Below, piece by piece: positions 32,615 to 41,636 of a DNA stretch of 64,000 nt. Positions within the stretch are counted from its first letter, which is position 1; every line of letters starts with the position of its first letter. The DNA comes from Roseovarius sp. (GTDB lineage: Bacteria > Pseudomonadota > Alphaproteobacteria > Rhodobacterales > Rhodobacteraceae): the NCBI RefSeq assembly GCF_030373445.1, contig NZ_JAUCYU010000015.1:58315-122314 (forward strand), written 5' to 3'. The notes below the pieces were generated by a model that had not been told where the DNA came from, did no database searches, and saw only the letters and a list, made by a program, of their open reading frames with translations. The translations under genes were made by a program, and so were the position numbers.

Positions 32615-33130
32615 CTATTCACCAGCCATGCAGGCCGCTGCTTCGGCCGGGTGCCGGGTTGAAAGTTCGTCGCGGATCTCGGTCAGGATCCGGCCCAAGA
32701 GGTTCTGGCCGGGCCAGTCGGCCACGGGGGTTTGCGCGGCGGTGTCGGCGTCGAGGCCGATGCCCCAGATCGTGTCCATCGGGCTGGCTTCGGCCAGGGG
32801 CTTCGGCGCGGTCTGGAAGAGCTTGCGCCGGAGGCCCTTGTTCTGGTCGAACTTGGCGAGGTTGACCTCCCGGACGAGGGCATAGCGGCCATTGGCCCAT
32901 GTGCCTTCGTCAAAGCCCCTTACCGTGCGGCCGAGCGCCTTCTGCTTGCCCGGGTCCTGTGCGGCGAGGATCTGGCTCGCGGTGTCCCGGTCCTCGAACA
33001 TCAGGGCCTTGCCGTACATCATCGCCTGTTCCGCGCAGTTGAATTCGACCTCCCACAGGGACATCCGGCAGGGCTGCCATTGGCTGAACGGCCCTGACCA
33101 GAAGAAGTGATATCCCTGCGGGGTGGTCAT
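32615..33130 (-). CDS. NADAR family protein (YbiA-like)
   Basis: 171 residues covering a full NADAR domain: HFFWSGPFSQWQ at the start, EFNCAEQAMMYGKALMF, LGRTVRGFDEGTW, NLAKFDQNKGLRRKLF, EASPMDTIWGIGL and WPGQNLLGRIL. Members hydrolyse N-glycosidic bonds in riboflavin-pathway intermediates (YbiA) or process ADP-ribose-type modifications. It lies inside a beta-oxidation operon, 12 bases before fadJ and five bases after the scar ORF, and has no metabolic link to either, so it looks like an insertion. Confidence 0.9.
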   Translation of the reverse strand: MTTPQGYHFFWSGPFSQWQPCRMSLWEVEFNCAEQAMMYGKALMFEDRDTASQILAAQDPGKQKALGRTVRGFDEGTWANGRYALVREVNLAKFDQNKGLRRKLFQTAPKPLAEASPMDTIWGIGLDADTAAQTPVADWPGQNLLGRILTEIRDELSTRHPAEAAACMAGE

Positions 33131-33135
33131 TGCGC

Positions 33136-33264
33136 TTACACCCGCTCGATGACGGTGGCGGCGTCCCTGCCGGAGGCGACGCAGAGCGTGGCGAGGCCGC
33201 ACTCCTTGTCGGAGCGTTCCAGATCGGCGCCATCGGCGCCTTTTTCCATCGTGAAATCAGTCAT
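33136..33264 (-). pseudogene. Chimeric scar: fadJ 5' end fused to fadA 3' end
   Basis: A 42-residue open frame. Its first 13 residues, MTDFTMEKGADGA, are the start of the fadJ product, with 37 identical bases (33229-33265 against 32567-32603). The rest, LERSDKECGLATLCVASG through ATVIERV, is a diverged copy of the fadA C-terminus (ELERSDKETGLATLCVASG), about 85 percent identical at the DNA level. The ATG overlaps the cupin stop (ATGA). It cannot be a functional enzyme. It marks the join of two alternative gene orders, fadA-cupin-fadJ and fadA-NADAR-fadJ. Confidence 0.85.
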
Positions 33265-33733
33265 TTGTTGTCTCCCGTGTAAGGGGTTCCGTCCTTGCGC
33301 GTGTAGGTGAAACCTTCCGCGGTCTGGGTCGCTTTGAGGTCGAGATCGCTGTACCAGGCGGTCTCGGTCGGGGTGCGGGTGCCGATGACGAGGAAGCGGG
33401 CCTCCTCGTCCGTGTCGTTGACGAGCTGGTGGCCGTTGCCGTCGCCCGCCCTGAAGGCGGCGCAGTCTCCGGGCTGCATCGGGTGGCGGCCTGAATCGTC
33501 GATGAGCGTGCAGCGGCCGGAGATCACCATCACGAACTCGTCCTGCTGCTCGTGCCAGTGGCGGAGCGAGGATTTCCCGCCGGGGGCAAGGATGACGATA
33601 TTCGCCCCGAACTGGGTGAGCCCGCCTTCGTCGCCCACGCGCAGGAACGAGCGGCCCGCCACCTCGGCGTCGAGCGGCGCCGGGTAGCTCGAACCCGTGC
33701 GGAGCGGCAGGGCGGAGAGGTCGATCTTCGGCA

Positions 33734-33734
<1 letters not shown>
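33261..33734 (-). CDS. Cupin domain protein
   Basis: 157 residues with a single conserved cupin barrel: SSLRHWHEQQDEFVMVISG (motif 1, His/His/Glu metal ligands) and PGDCAAFRAGDGNGHQLVN (motif 2 with the last His). A metal-binding role is therefore likely; substrate unknown. The start ATG overlaps the thiolase stop (TGATG), so translation is coupled to fadA. The following scar ORF overlaps its stop. Confidence 0.87.
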
Positions 33735-34945
<1,211 letters not shown>

Positions 34946-34958
34946 GAAGTCTCCTTTC

Positions 34959-35597
34959 TCAGGCCCGGTCGGCAGGGCTGCCGGGCATCAGGTCGTAGGG
35001 ATGTTTCCAGCCCGGCGTGTTCTCGATGTTCGAGAGCCACCGGTCGATTTCGGGCCAGTCCTTGCGGTCGAAGCCGAAGGGTTCTGGGTAAAACAGGTAG
35101 GCGCAGCAGGACATGTCGGCATTGGTGATGCCGTCGCCGACGATCCAGTCGCGGCCCTGGAGATGGGCGTTCAGGACCGCATAGGCGGCCTTGAGCCGGC
35201 CCTGCATGAAGCCGATCACGTCGGCCGGGCGCTTGTCCTCGGGCAGAAAGTTCATCAGGAAGCGGGTCATGCCGGCCTGGCTCGACATCTTGTGATTGTC
35301 CCAGAAGACCCAGCGCAGCACCTCGTAGCGTTCGGCCTCGTCGCGGCCGCCGAACTTGCCGGTCTTGTCGGTGATGTATTGCTGGATCACGCCCGATTGC
35401 GAGGTCTTGAAATCGCCGTCGACCAGCACCGGCGCCTCGCCCATGGCGTTGATCTCGCCGCGATAGGCGTCGGAGCGGGTCTCGCCGTTGAAGAAGTCGA
35501 CCTTGACCGGTTCCCAGTCGAGGCCGGACAGTTCCAGAGCCAGCGCCGCCTTGTAGGCGTTGCCGCTTTCGCCGAAGCAGTAGAGTTTCATGGTCAT
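34959..35597 (-). CDS. Glutathione S-transferase family protein
   Basis: 212 residues. N-terminal thioredoxin-like domain (MKLYCFGESGNAYKAALALE, with GEAPVLVDGDFKTSQSGVIQQYI for glutathione binding) followed by an all-helical C-terminal domain (residues about 85-205). The start at 35597 has GGAGG eight bases upstream; a second ATG lies two codons later. It is 13 bases from fadA on the same strand, so it belongs to the beta-oxidation operon, perhaps detoxifying reactive enals. Substrate unknown. Confidence 0.88.
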   Translation of the reverse strand: MTMKLYCFGESGNAYKAALALELSGLDWEPVKVDFFNGETRSDAYRGEINAMGEAPVLVDGDFKTSQSGVIQQYITDKTGKFGGRDEAERYEVLRWVFWDNHKMSSQAGMTRFLMNFLPEDKRPADVIGFMQGRLKAAYAVLNAHLQGRDWIVGDGITNADMSCCAYLFYPEPFGFDRKDWPEIDRWLSNIENTPGWKHPYDLMPGSPADRA

Positions 35598-35642
35598 GGC
35601 GCGGTCCTCCCGTGCGTTGCGCGTGTGGGTGTCGTTGGATTC

Positions 35643-35709
35643 GAGTATTTTCGCCAAGAAGAAGCGGGGGTTGCGGTTCCCCTCGGGCTTCTTCTTGGGA
35701 AAAATACTC
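35643..35709. repeat. Long hairpin of the GAGTATTTT...AAGAAGAAG family
   Basis: GAGTATTTTCGCCAAGAAG is matched by CTTCTTCTTGGGAAAAATAC in inverted orientation around a C/G-rich loop. A sister hairpin is at 46360-46431 and a single arm near 59497. Located between the GST and acyl-CoA dehydrogenase genes, it may act as a partial terminator or RNA-stability element. Confidence 0.65.
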
Positions 35710-35748
35710 CCGCCGGAGGCTCCTGCCCGGGCGGCCGGGTGCGGCGGG

Positions 35749-36918
35749 TCAGGGTTTGGCGGTGAATGAGCGGGAAATCAGCTCCTTCATGATTTCGTTG
35801 GTGCCGCCGTAGATGCGTTGCACGCGGGCGTCGGCCCACATTTCGGCGATGTCGTACTCGGCCATGTAGCCATAGCCGCCGTGAAGCTGGACGCATTCGT
35901 CGAGCACCTCGAACTGGGTGTCGGAGATCCAGTATTTTGCCATGGCGGCCTTTTCGACGGATAGCGCGCCGCGCAGGTGTTCGGCGATGCATTCGTCGAG
36001 AAAGGCGCGGGCGACGCGGGTCTTGGTCAGGCATTCGGCCAGCTTGAAGCGGGTGTTCTGGAACTGCATGATCGGGCCGCCGAAGGCCTGGCGTTCGTTG
36101 GCATAGGCGATGGTGCGTTCGACGCCGCCTTCCAGCGCGCCCTGGGCGCCGCAGGCGATGATCAGGCGTTCCTGGGGAAGTTGCTGCATCATCTGGATGA
36201 AGCCGCGGCCTTCCTCGCCGCCGAGGATGTTCTCGGGCGGGACGGCGACGTCGTCGAAGAAGAGCTCGGAGGTGTCGCCGGCGTGGAGGCCCGATTTCTC
36301 GAGGTTGCGGCCACGGGTGAAGCCCTCGGCCCTTTCGGTTTCGATGGCGACGAGGGAGATGCCCTTGGCGCCCTGCGAGGGGTCGGTCTTGGCGGCGACG
36401 AGGATGAGGTCGGCGTGCTGGCCGTTGGTGATGAAGGTCTTCTGGCCCGAGACGCGGTAGGCGTTGCCGTCGCGCACCGCCTTGGTCTTCATGCCCTGGA
36501 GGTCGGAGCCCGCGGCCGGTTCGGTCATCGCCAGCGCGCCCACCATCTCGCCCGAGACCATCTTGGGCAGCCAGCGCTTCTTCTGATCTTCGGAGCCGTA
36601 GGCGAGGATGTAGTGGGCCACGATACCGGAATGAATCGGGTTGCCCCAGCTTGCGAGGTTGGCGCGGGACTGTTCGATGCAGATCACCGCCTCGTGGCCG
36701 AAATCGCCGCCGGCGCCGCCGTATTCCTCGGGAATGGAGGGGCAGAGGAGGCCCAATTCGCCCGCCTGGGTCCAGGTGTCGCGGTCCATGATGCCGGCCT
36801 TGCGCCAGCGCTCGAAATGCGGGCGCCATTCGTCGGTAATGAACTTCGCCGTCATTTCCGAGAGCATCTGGTGTTCGTCGGTCATCCATGCGGAGCGGGT
36901 CTGGTGCATGTCTTTCAT
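35749..36918 (-). CDS. Acyl-CoA dehydrogenase
   Basis: 389 residues, FAD-dependent, catalysing the first step of beta-oxidation or amino-acid catabolism. GALAMTEPAAGSDL binds flavin and substrate, and the C-terminal signature QLHGGYGYMAEYDI precedes YGGTNEI. Gly371 replaces the Glu found in the medium-chain type; Glu250 in QERLIIACGA is in the position used as base by isovaleryl- and long-chain enzymes. So that subclass is likelier. The start at 36918 (MKDMHQTRS) is preferred over MHQTRS at 36909. Confidence 0.92.
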   Translation of the reverse strand: MKDMHQTRSAWMTDEHQMLSEMTAKFITDEWRPHFERWRKAGIMDRDTWTQAGELGLLCPSIPEEYGGAGGDFGHEAVICIEQSRANLASWGNPIHSGIVAHYILAYGSEDQKKRWLPKMVSGEMVGALAMTEPAAGSDLQGMKTKAVRDGNAYRVSGQKTFITNGQHADLILVAAKTDPSQGAKGISLVAIETERAEGFTRGRNLEKSGLHAGDTSELFFDDVAVPPENILGGEEGRGFIQMMQQLPQERLIIACGAQGALEGGVERTIAYANERQAFGGPIMQFQNTRFKLAECLTKTRVARAFLDECIAEHLRGALSVEKAAMAKYWISDTQFEVLDECVQLHGGYGYMAEYDIAEMWADARVQRIYGGTNEIMKELISRSFTAKP

Positions 36919-36922
36919 CGGA

Positions 36923-37468
36923 TCACTCGCTCCCTTGCGTTGCGCTGCCTTCGGAAAAATCGACGCCCTCGTAATCCGGGTAGGCGGCCTCGAGAACGCC
37001 GACCTGTTGAGCATCGTCGATGCGGACGAGGTACCAGGCGTCGCCGTCCTGGAACGCCAGCGTCACGGTGTCGGAGCGCCGGGCCTCATCCTGCCCGTCG
37101 CGGCGGACATACGCGGTGGTCGGGATCAGCACGTAGACGCGCCCCGCGGAGGTTTCCCTGACCTTGGCCGAGGCAAGATCGATCCGGTACTCCTCGATCG
37201 AGGCGGTTTTCATCATCCCGGCAAGCGCCTGCTTCATCGCCGTCAGAACCTGTGCCTCGGTGATGTCGTAGGTTTCCGACGTGGTCGCGAGGATGCCCGG
37301 GGGGATCACGGTGAAGACCGCGTCGATGTCGCCCTGCTCGAAGGCCTGTTCGAAGCTGTCTATGCGCGCCTGCAGGCTTGCCTGTTCGGCCTGCGTGAGG
37401 TCGCGGGCCGCGACGGGGGCGGCCAGCAGCAGGCAGACGGCGAGCGTTCCGGGCAGGCGGCGGATCAT
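36923..37468 (-). CDS. Exported NTF2-like protein
   Basis: 181 residues with a signal peptide (MIRRLPGTLAVCLLLAAPVAA, cleavage near residue 21). The mature part has the pattern of an NTF2-like cone: two N-terminal helices (AEQASLQARIDSFEQAFEQG, DIDAVFTVIPP) and strands ending DGDAWYLVRID. Such domains are often scaffolds or binding modules. Its start overlaps the stop of the small gene upstream by four bases (ATGA), and it ends four bases before the acyl-CoA dehydrogenase start region. Function unknown. Confidence 0.78.
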   Translation of the reverse strand: MIRRLPGTLAVCLLLAAPVAARDLTQAEQASLQARIDSFEQAFEQGDIDAVFTVIPPGILATTSETYDITEAQVLTAMKQALAGMMKTASIEEYRIDLASAKVRETSAGRVYVLIPTTAYVRRDGQDEARRSDTVTLAFQDGDAWYLVRIDDAQQVGVLEAAYPDYEGVDFSEGSATQGSE

Positions 37469-37677
37469 CGTTTGCGCGCCTCGAGTTCAGAATTGAAGAG
37501 GCGCAGCCGGTGGGAGAACGTGTCCTCGTTGATCACGCTGTCGAAGTTTTCGAAGAGGAAGGAAAGCGCCTCGCCCTCGTCGAGCCCGGCTTCCTGCGCG
37601 AATTTCTTCAGGCGCCTGTAGGCGTCTTCGGTCATCGCGGCGTTGAAGCGGCGCGTCAGACGGAATCGTTTCGGCAT
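37465..37677 (-). CDS. Small ribbon-helix-helix-like protein
   Basis: 70 residues. MPKRFRLTRRFNAAMTEDAYRRLKKFAQE has the basic strand followed by two helices expected of ribbon-helix-helix DNA-binding proteins; the C-terminal half (EGEALSFLFENFDSVINEDTF) is acidic and helical. It may be an autoregulator of the two-gene unit with the exported protein to which it is translationally coupled. The family call is tentative. Confidence 0.7.
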   Translation of the reverse strand: MPKRFRLTRRFNAAMTEDAYRRLKKFAQEAGLDEGEALSFLFENFDSVINEDTFSHRLRLFNSELEARKR

Positions 37678-37706
37678 CTTTCCTCCCCTCGAAAATCCCT
37701 CTCGTA

Positions 37707-37726
37707 GGGTGCGCTTCAGCGCACCC
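37707..37726. terminator. Hairpin between dmdC-like gene and the small DNA-binding gene
   Basis: GGGTGCGC-TTCA-GCGCACCC, a perfect 8-bp stem, immediately downstream of the dmdC-like gene on the minus strand. No U-tract, so it may stabilise a 3' end rather than terminate. Confidence 0.4.
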
Positions 37727-37732
37727 CCTTCG

Positions 37733-39511
37733 TCAAAACAGCTCGGCCTCCAGCTCCATCACCGGGTCGGCGCCGCTTTCGATGCGCTTGAGGTGCATCG
37801 CGGTCGCCGGCAGGCGGCGGGACATGTAATAGCGCCCCGTCTTGAGCTTGGCCTTGTAGAAGGCCTCGTCCGAGGTGCCGCCCTCGAGCGCCGCGTGCGA
37901 GACCTTGGCCATCTTCGCCCACATCAGGCCGATGCAGACATGGCCGAAAAGATGCATGAAGTCATACGATCCCGCCAGTGCCGCGTTGGGGTTTTTCATG
38001 CCGTTCTGCATGAAGAACATGCCCGCGGATTGCAGGTGCTTGGAGGATTCCTTGAGCGGGTCGAGGAAATCCTTCTTGAGCGCCTCGTTGCCCTCGTTCT
38101 CCTTGATGAAGGTCTTCACCATCTCGAAGAAGGCCATCACGTGCTTGCCGCTGTCGGCGGCGAGCTTGCGGCCGACGAGGTCGAGCGCCTGCACGCCGTT
38201 GGCGCCTTCGTAGATCATCGCGATCCGGGCGTCGCGGGCGAACTGGGACATGCCCCATTCCTCGATATAGCCGTGGCCGCCATAGACCTGCTGGGCGAGG
38301 ATGGTCATGTCGAAGCCTTCATCGGTCATGAAGCCCTTGATCACGGGCGTCAGGAGCGAGATCAGCCCCTCGGCATCGGCATCGCCCGCGCGGTGCGAGC
38401 GATCGATCATCTCGGCGCCCCAGAGGAGGAAGGCGCGGGCGCCCTCGACGAAGCTTTTCTGGTCGAGCAGGGCGCGGCGGATGTCCGGGTGGACGATCAG
38501 CGGGTCGGCCGGGCCGTCGGGGTTCTTGACGCCGGTCACGTCGCGGCCCTGGAGCCGGTCCTTGGCGTATTCGAGCGCGTTCTGGTAGGCGACTTCGGCT
38601 TGCGCCAGGCCTTGCATGCCGACGCCGAGCCGGGCCTCGTTCATCATGGTGAACATGGCGCGCATGCCCTTGTGCTCTTCGCCGAGGAGGTAGCCCGTCG
38701 CCCCGTCGTAGTTCATCACGCAGGTCGAGTTGCCGTGGATGCCCATCTTCTCCTCGATCTTGCCGCAGGAGACGCCGTTGCGCTCGCCGAGTGAGCCGTC
38801 TTCCTTGACCATGAACTTGGGCACGATGAAGAGCGAGACGCCCTTGATGCCCTCGGGGCCGCCGGGAATCTTGGCGAGGACAAGGTGGATGATGTTGTCG
38901 GCCATGTCGTGTTCGCCGGACGAGATGAAGATCTTCTGGCCGGTGATCCGGTAGCTGCCATCGTCCTGCGGGTCGGCCTTGGTGCGCATGAGCCCGAGAT
39001 CGGTGCCGCAATGCGGCTCGGTCAGGTTCATGGTGCCGGTCCAGTCGCAGGAGGCCATCTTGGGCAGGTAGGTCTCTTTCTGCTGGTCGGTGCCGTGGGC
39101 GAGGATCGCCGAGGCGGCGCCATGGGTCAGGCCCTGGTACATGGTGAAGGCCTGGTTGGCGGCCGAGAACATCTCGCCCACCGCGGTGCCGAGGATGTAG
39201 GGCATGTTCTGTCCGCCATATTGCTCGGGCAGGTCGAGAGCCGTCCAGCCGCCGGCGCGCACCTCGTCGAAGGCGGCCTTGAAGCCCGCGGGCGTGCGCA
39301 CGACGCCGTTCTCGAGGCGGCAGCCCTCGGTATCGCCCACCACGTTCAGCGGCGTCAGCAGGTCGCGGGCGATCTTGCCCGCCTCTTCCAGCACCGCGCC
39401 GGTGAAGTCGGCGTCGAGCTCGGCATAGCCGGGCGTGCCGGAGGCCGATACGTTTAGCATGTCATGCAGGATGAACTGCATGTCCTTGGTGGGGGGCGTG
39501 TAGCTCGGCAT
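37733..39511 (-). CDS. dmdC: Acyl-CoA dehydrogenase, DmdC-like (large type)
   Basis: 592 residues, the long acyl-CoA dehydrogenase type with an additional C-terminal domain. MNLTEPHCGTDLGL and the segment GQKIFISSGEHDM bind FAD, and IYEGANGVQALDLVGRKL carries the catalytic Glu. Length and motifs match the family of DmdC (methylmercaptopropionyl-CoA dehydrogenase), which has several paralogues in roseobacters acting on ordinary acyl-CoAs. Located beside beta-oxidation genes and directly downstream of a MerR regulator, so a fatty acyl substrate is equally likely. Confidence 0.87.
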   Translation of the reverse strand: MPSYTPPTKDMQFILHDMLNVSASGTPGYAELDADFTGAVLEEAGKIARDLLTPLNVVGDTEGCRLENGVVRTPAGFKAAFDEVRAGGWTALDLPEQYGGQNMPYILGTAVGEMFSAANQAFTMYQGLTHGAASAILAHGTDQQKETYLPKMASCDWTGTMNLTEPHCGTDLGLMRTKADPQDDGSYRITGQKIFISSGEHDMADNIIHLVLAKIPGGPEGIKGVSLFIVPKFMVKEDGSLGERNGVSCGKIEEKMGIHGNSTCVMNYDGATGYLLGEEHKGMRAMFTMMNEARLGVGMQGLAQAEVAYQNALEYAKDRLQGRDVTGVKNPDGPADPLIVHPDIRRALLDQKSFVEGARAFLLWGAEMIDRSHRAGDADAEGLISLLTPVIKGFMTDEGFDMTILAQQVYGGHGYIEEWGMSQFARDARIAMIYEGANGVQALDLVGRKLAADSGKHVMAFFEMVKTFIKENEGNEALKKDFLDPLKESSKHLQSAGMFFMQNGMKNPNAALAGSYDFMHLFGHVCIGLMWAKMAKVSHAALEGGTSDEAFYKAKLKTGRYYMSRRLPATAMHLKRIESGADPVMELEAELF

Positions 39512-39562
39512 GGTCGTCTCTCTCCCTTTGTCCCTCGGGGGCCGGTCCGGCTTTGGGCCGGA

Positions 39563-39964
39563 TTACTCGGCGGCGTTCTTCTGCTGGCGGATCGAGGCGA
39601 TCATCTTCTCGCCCCACTTCATCTGCCCGCGCAGTTCCTCTATTGCGCCGTTCAGCTCGTCGCGCTGCTGGACCAGCTCGGCGAGGCGTTTCTCGGCGAG
39701 GTGATAGGTCTCGGTCAGCTGGGTGAGCTGCTGGTCGCCCTTGTCGTAGAGGTCGAGCAACTGGCGGATTTCCTCGAGGCTGAAGCCGAAGCGCTTGCCG
39801 CGCAGGATCAGCTTGAGGCGCGCACGGTCGCGCTTGGTGAAAAGGCGCTTCTGCCCCACCCGGCGGGGGAACAGCAGCTCCTTGGATTCGTAGAAACGCA
39901 GGGTGCGCGGAGTCACGTCGAAGGCGTCGCACATCTCGCGAATGCTCATCGTTTCGTCGGTCAT
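39563..39964 (-). CDS. MerR family transcriptional regulator
   Basis: 133 residues. The N-terminal MerR winged helix (SIREMCDAFDVTPRTLRFYE, about 6-75) is followed by a long coiled helix (80-130) for dimerisation. No metal-binding Cys cluster, so it is not of the metal-sensor type. MTDETMSIRE is used as the start; an ATG at 39982 would add six residues. It is the first gene of the minus-strand acyl-CoA dehydrogenase block, and its promoter holds TTACGTCAA/TTGACGTAA sites, so it probably controls the block and itself, like LiuR and PsrA-type regulators. Confidence 0.9.
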   Translation of the reverse strand: MTDETMSIREMCDAFDVTPRTLRFYESKELLFPRRVGQKRLFTKRDRARLKLILRGKRFGFSLEEIRQLLDLYDKGDQQLTQLTETYHLAEKRLAELVQQRDELNGAIEELRGQMKWGEKMIASIRQQKNAAE

Positions 39965-39981
39965 TGGTTCGCTCGTTATCA

Positions 39982-40080
39982 TTACGTCAACTTGTACTTA
40001 CCTGCGCATCCGGCCCCGTGGTTACAACAGGGTTCCATGTTGACGTAACTACTACGTTGCGTCACTTTGAGATGACGTAA
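39982..40080. promoter_or_regulatory. Inverted TTACGTCAA/TTGACGTAA operator cluster
   Basis: TTACGTCAA at 39982-39990 and its exact reverse complement TTGACGTAA at 40040-40048, then TTGCGTCA (40057-40064) and TGACGTAA (40073-40080). LiuR-type MerR proteins controlling branched-chain and fatty acid degradation bind ACGT-containing palindromes. The cluster lies in the promoter of the MerR gene. Confidence 0.6.
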
Positions 40081-40268
40081 GATCAGGCAAGGGAAACAGG
40101 CTTTTGCGGCAATTTCCTGAGCCTGACGGGCGGCAAAAATCTGCTGGTCCGGCGGGTTCTTGCCGGTTTTCGGCGGGGCCGGAGGCAGTGAGTCGGGCTT
40201 GTGCAGGGGGGCGGTATGCATAAGTCTGGTGTTCACATTTCAGCAATTCCACAGAACCGGGGGCCCGG

Positions 40269-41045
40269 ATGACCGACGACCTTTACGACGATCAGACCAT
40301 CACCTTTCTCGAAGAGCTCTGGGGCGAGGGGTTCCTGTCGCCCGGCGGGCCGGACGAGGTGCGGCGGGTGCTGCACGGGGTGGATATCACCGGCAAGCGG
40401 GTGCTGGATATCGGCTGTGGCTCGGGCGCCTGCGCGGTGCTGATCGCCCATGACCTTGGCGCCGACCATGTCACCGGCATCGATGTGGAGGAGCCGGTCT
40501 GCGGCGCGGCACGGCGGCGGGCCGAGGAGGCCGGGCTGTCGGAGCGGATCAAGGTGGAGAAGGTCGAGCCGGGGCCGTTCCCGTTTCCGGACGGGAGCTT
40601 CGACGTGGTGTTTTCCAAGGATTCGATCATCCACATTCCCGACAAGGCGGCGATGGCGAAGGAGGCGTTCCGGATCCTGAAGCCGGGCGGCATGTTCGCG
40701 GCGTCGGACTGGCTGATCGGGCATGATGACGACCCGTCGCCGGAGATGGTGGAGTATATCAAGTCTGAGGACCTCGATTTCGCCATGGCCTCGCCCGCGA
40801 CCTACGAGACGGCGATGCGGGAGGCCGGGTTCGAGGAGGTCGAGCTGGTGAACCGGAACCCCTGGTATGCGGAAGTGGCGGCGGAGGAACTGGCGTGGCT
40901 GACCGGGGACACGCGGCCGGGGCTGGAAGAGCGGCACGGCAAGGAGTTCATCGGCCACCAGGTGGAGACCTGGACGAAGATGCTGCGGGTGCTGGAGAAG
41001 GGCGAGCATTGCCCGCATCACATCCGGGGGAAAAAGCCGGAGTGA
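40269..41045 (+). CDS. Class I SAM-dependent methyltransferase
   Basis: 258 residues. Rossmann-fold methyltransferase: motif I VLDIGCGSGACAVLIA (45-60), acidic loop GIDVEEPV, motif II FDVVFSKDSIIHIPDK, and LKPGGMFAASDWLIG. The phrase FSKDSIIHI resembles phosphoethanolamine N-methyltransferases, so a phospholipid or small-amine acceptor is possible but not proven. Divergent from the MerR gene and convergent with another MerR gene at 41145. Confidence 0.87.
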   Translation: MTDDLYDDQTITFLEELWGEGFLSPGGPDEVRRVLHGVDITGKRVLDIGCGSGACAVLIAHDLGADHVTGIDVEEPVCGAARRRAEEAGLSERIKVEKVEPGPFPFPDGSFDVVFSKDSIIHIPDKAAMAKEAFRILKPGGMFAASDWLIGHDDDPSPEMVEYIKSEDLDFAMASPATYETAMREAGFEEVELVNRNPWYAEVAAEELAWLTGDTRPGLEERHGKEFIGHQVETWTKMLRVLEKGEHCPHHIRGKKPE

Positions 41046-41061
41046 TCTTGGAGTGGGGTGT

Positions 41062-41135
41062 GGTGGGTTTCACCCACCCTACGGGTTGCCGCGCGGGGCA
41101 ATGGTCGGCGCGGGGTCCCGGCTCGGGGGCCGGGA
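41062..41135. repeat. Intergenic palindromes (REP-like)
   Basis: GGTGGGTTTCACCCACC with CTACGGGTT following, then GTCCCGGCTCGGGGGCCGGGAC. The same two palindromes occur at 51248 and about 51533 in the same order. Confidence 0.55.
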
Positions 41136-41144
41136 CGGGGAGTG

Positions 41145-41516
41145 TCACGAGGTGAAGTTCTTCGCTACCTCGTCGCGGGTGTCGCGGAGTTCGGTCATGG
41201 CCTCTTCGAGCTGGGCGCGCTGGCGGTCGAGTTCGGCGAGCTTCCGGTCGGCCATCTCGACCCAGTTGCGCATCTGGGCCTCGGTGCCTTCCTCCTCGTA
41301 GATCTCCAGCCACTGGCGGATTTCCTCGAGCGCGAAGCCCCAGCGGCGGCCGCGCAGGATGAGGGTCAGGCGGGCCACCTCGCGGGGGCCATAATAGCGC
41401 GAGCGGCCGTCGCGTTCGGGGCTGAGCAGCTCGATATATTCGTAATAGCGCAGGGTGCGCGGGGTCACGTCGAATTTCGCGCACATTTCCTTGAATGACA
41501 GGCGGTGTTCCGGCAT
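41145..41516 (-). CDS. MerR family transcriptional regulator (second)
   Basis: 123 residues. FKEMCAKFDVTPRTLRYYEYIELL begins the winged helix; a coiled helix (90-117) follows. It is a clear paralogue of the MerR regulator at 39563-39964 (CDAFDVTPRTLRFYE in the other). No Cys metal site. Divergent from the thioesterase gene at 41637, which is a likely target. Confidence 0.9.
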   Translation of the reverse strand: MPEHRLSFKEMCAKFDVTPRTLRYYEYIELLSPERDGRSRYYGPREVARLTLILRGRRWGFALEEIRQWLEIYEEEGTEAQMRNWVEMADRKLAELDRQRAQLEEAMTELRDTRDEVAKNFTS

Positions 41517-41636
41517 CGTTCAGGCTCTCCCTTCATGGAAAGTAGAACCATGCGCGGCGCAGGGCAACTGCCGGTCTTGCGGCCCGGGGCGGTTCCGGCT
41601 CATAAAGGGTGCGGCACGGGCAAGAAGGGGAGGCGC

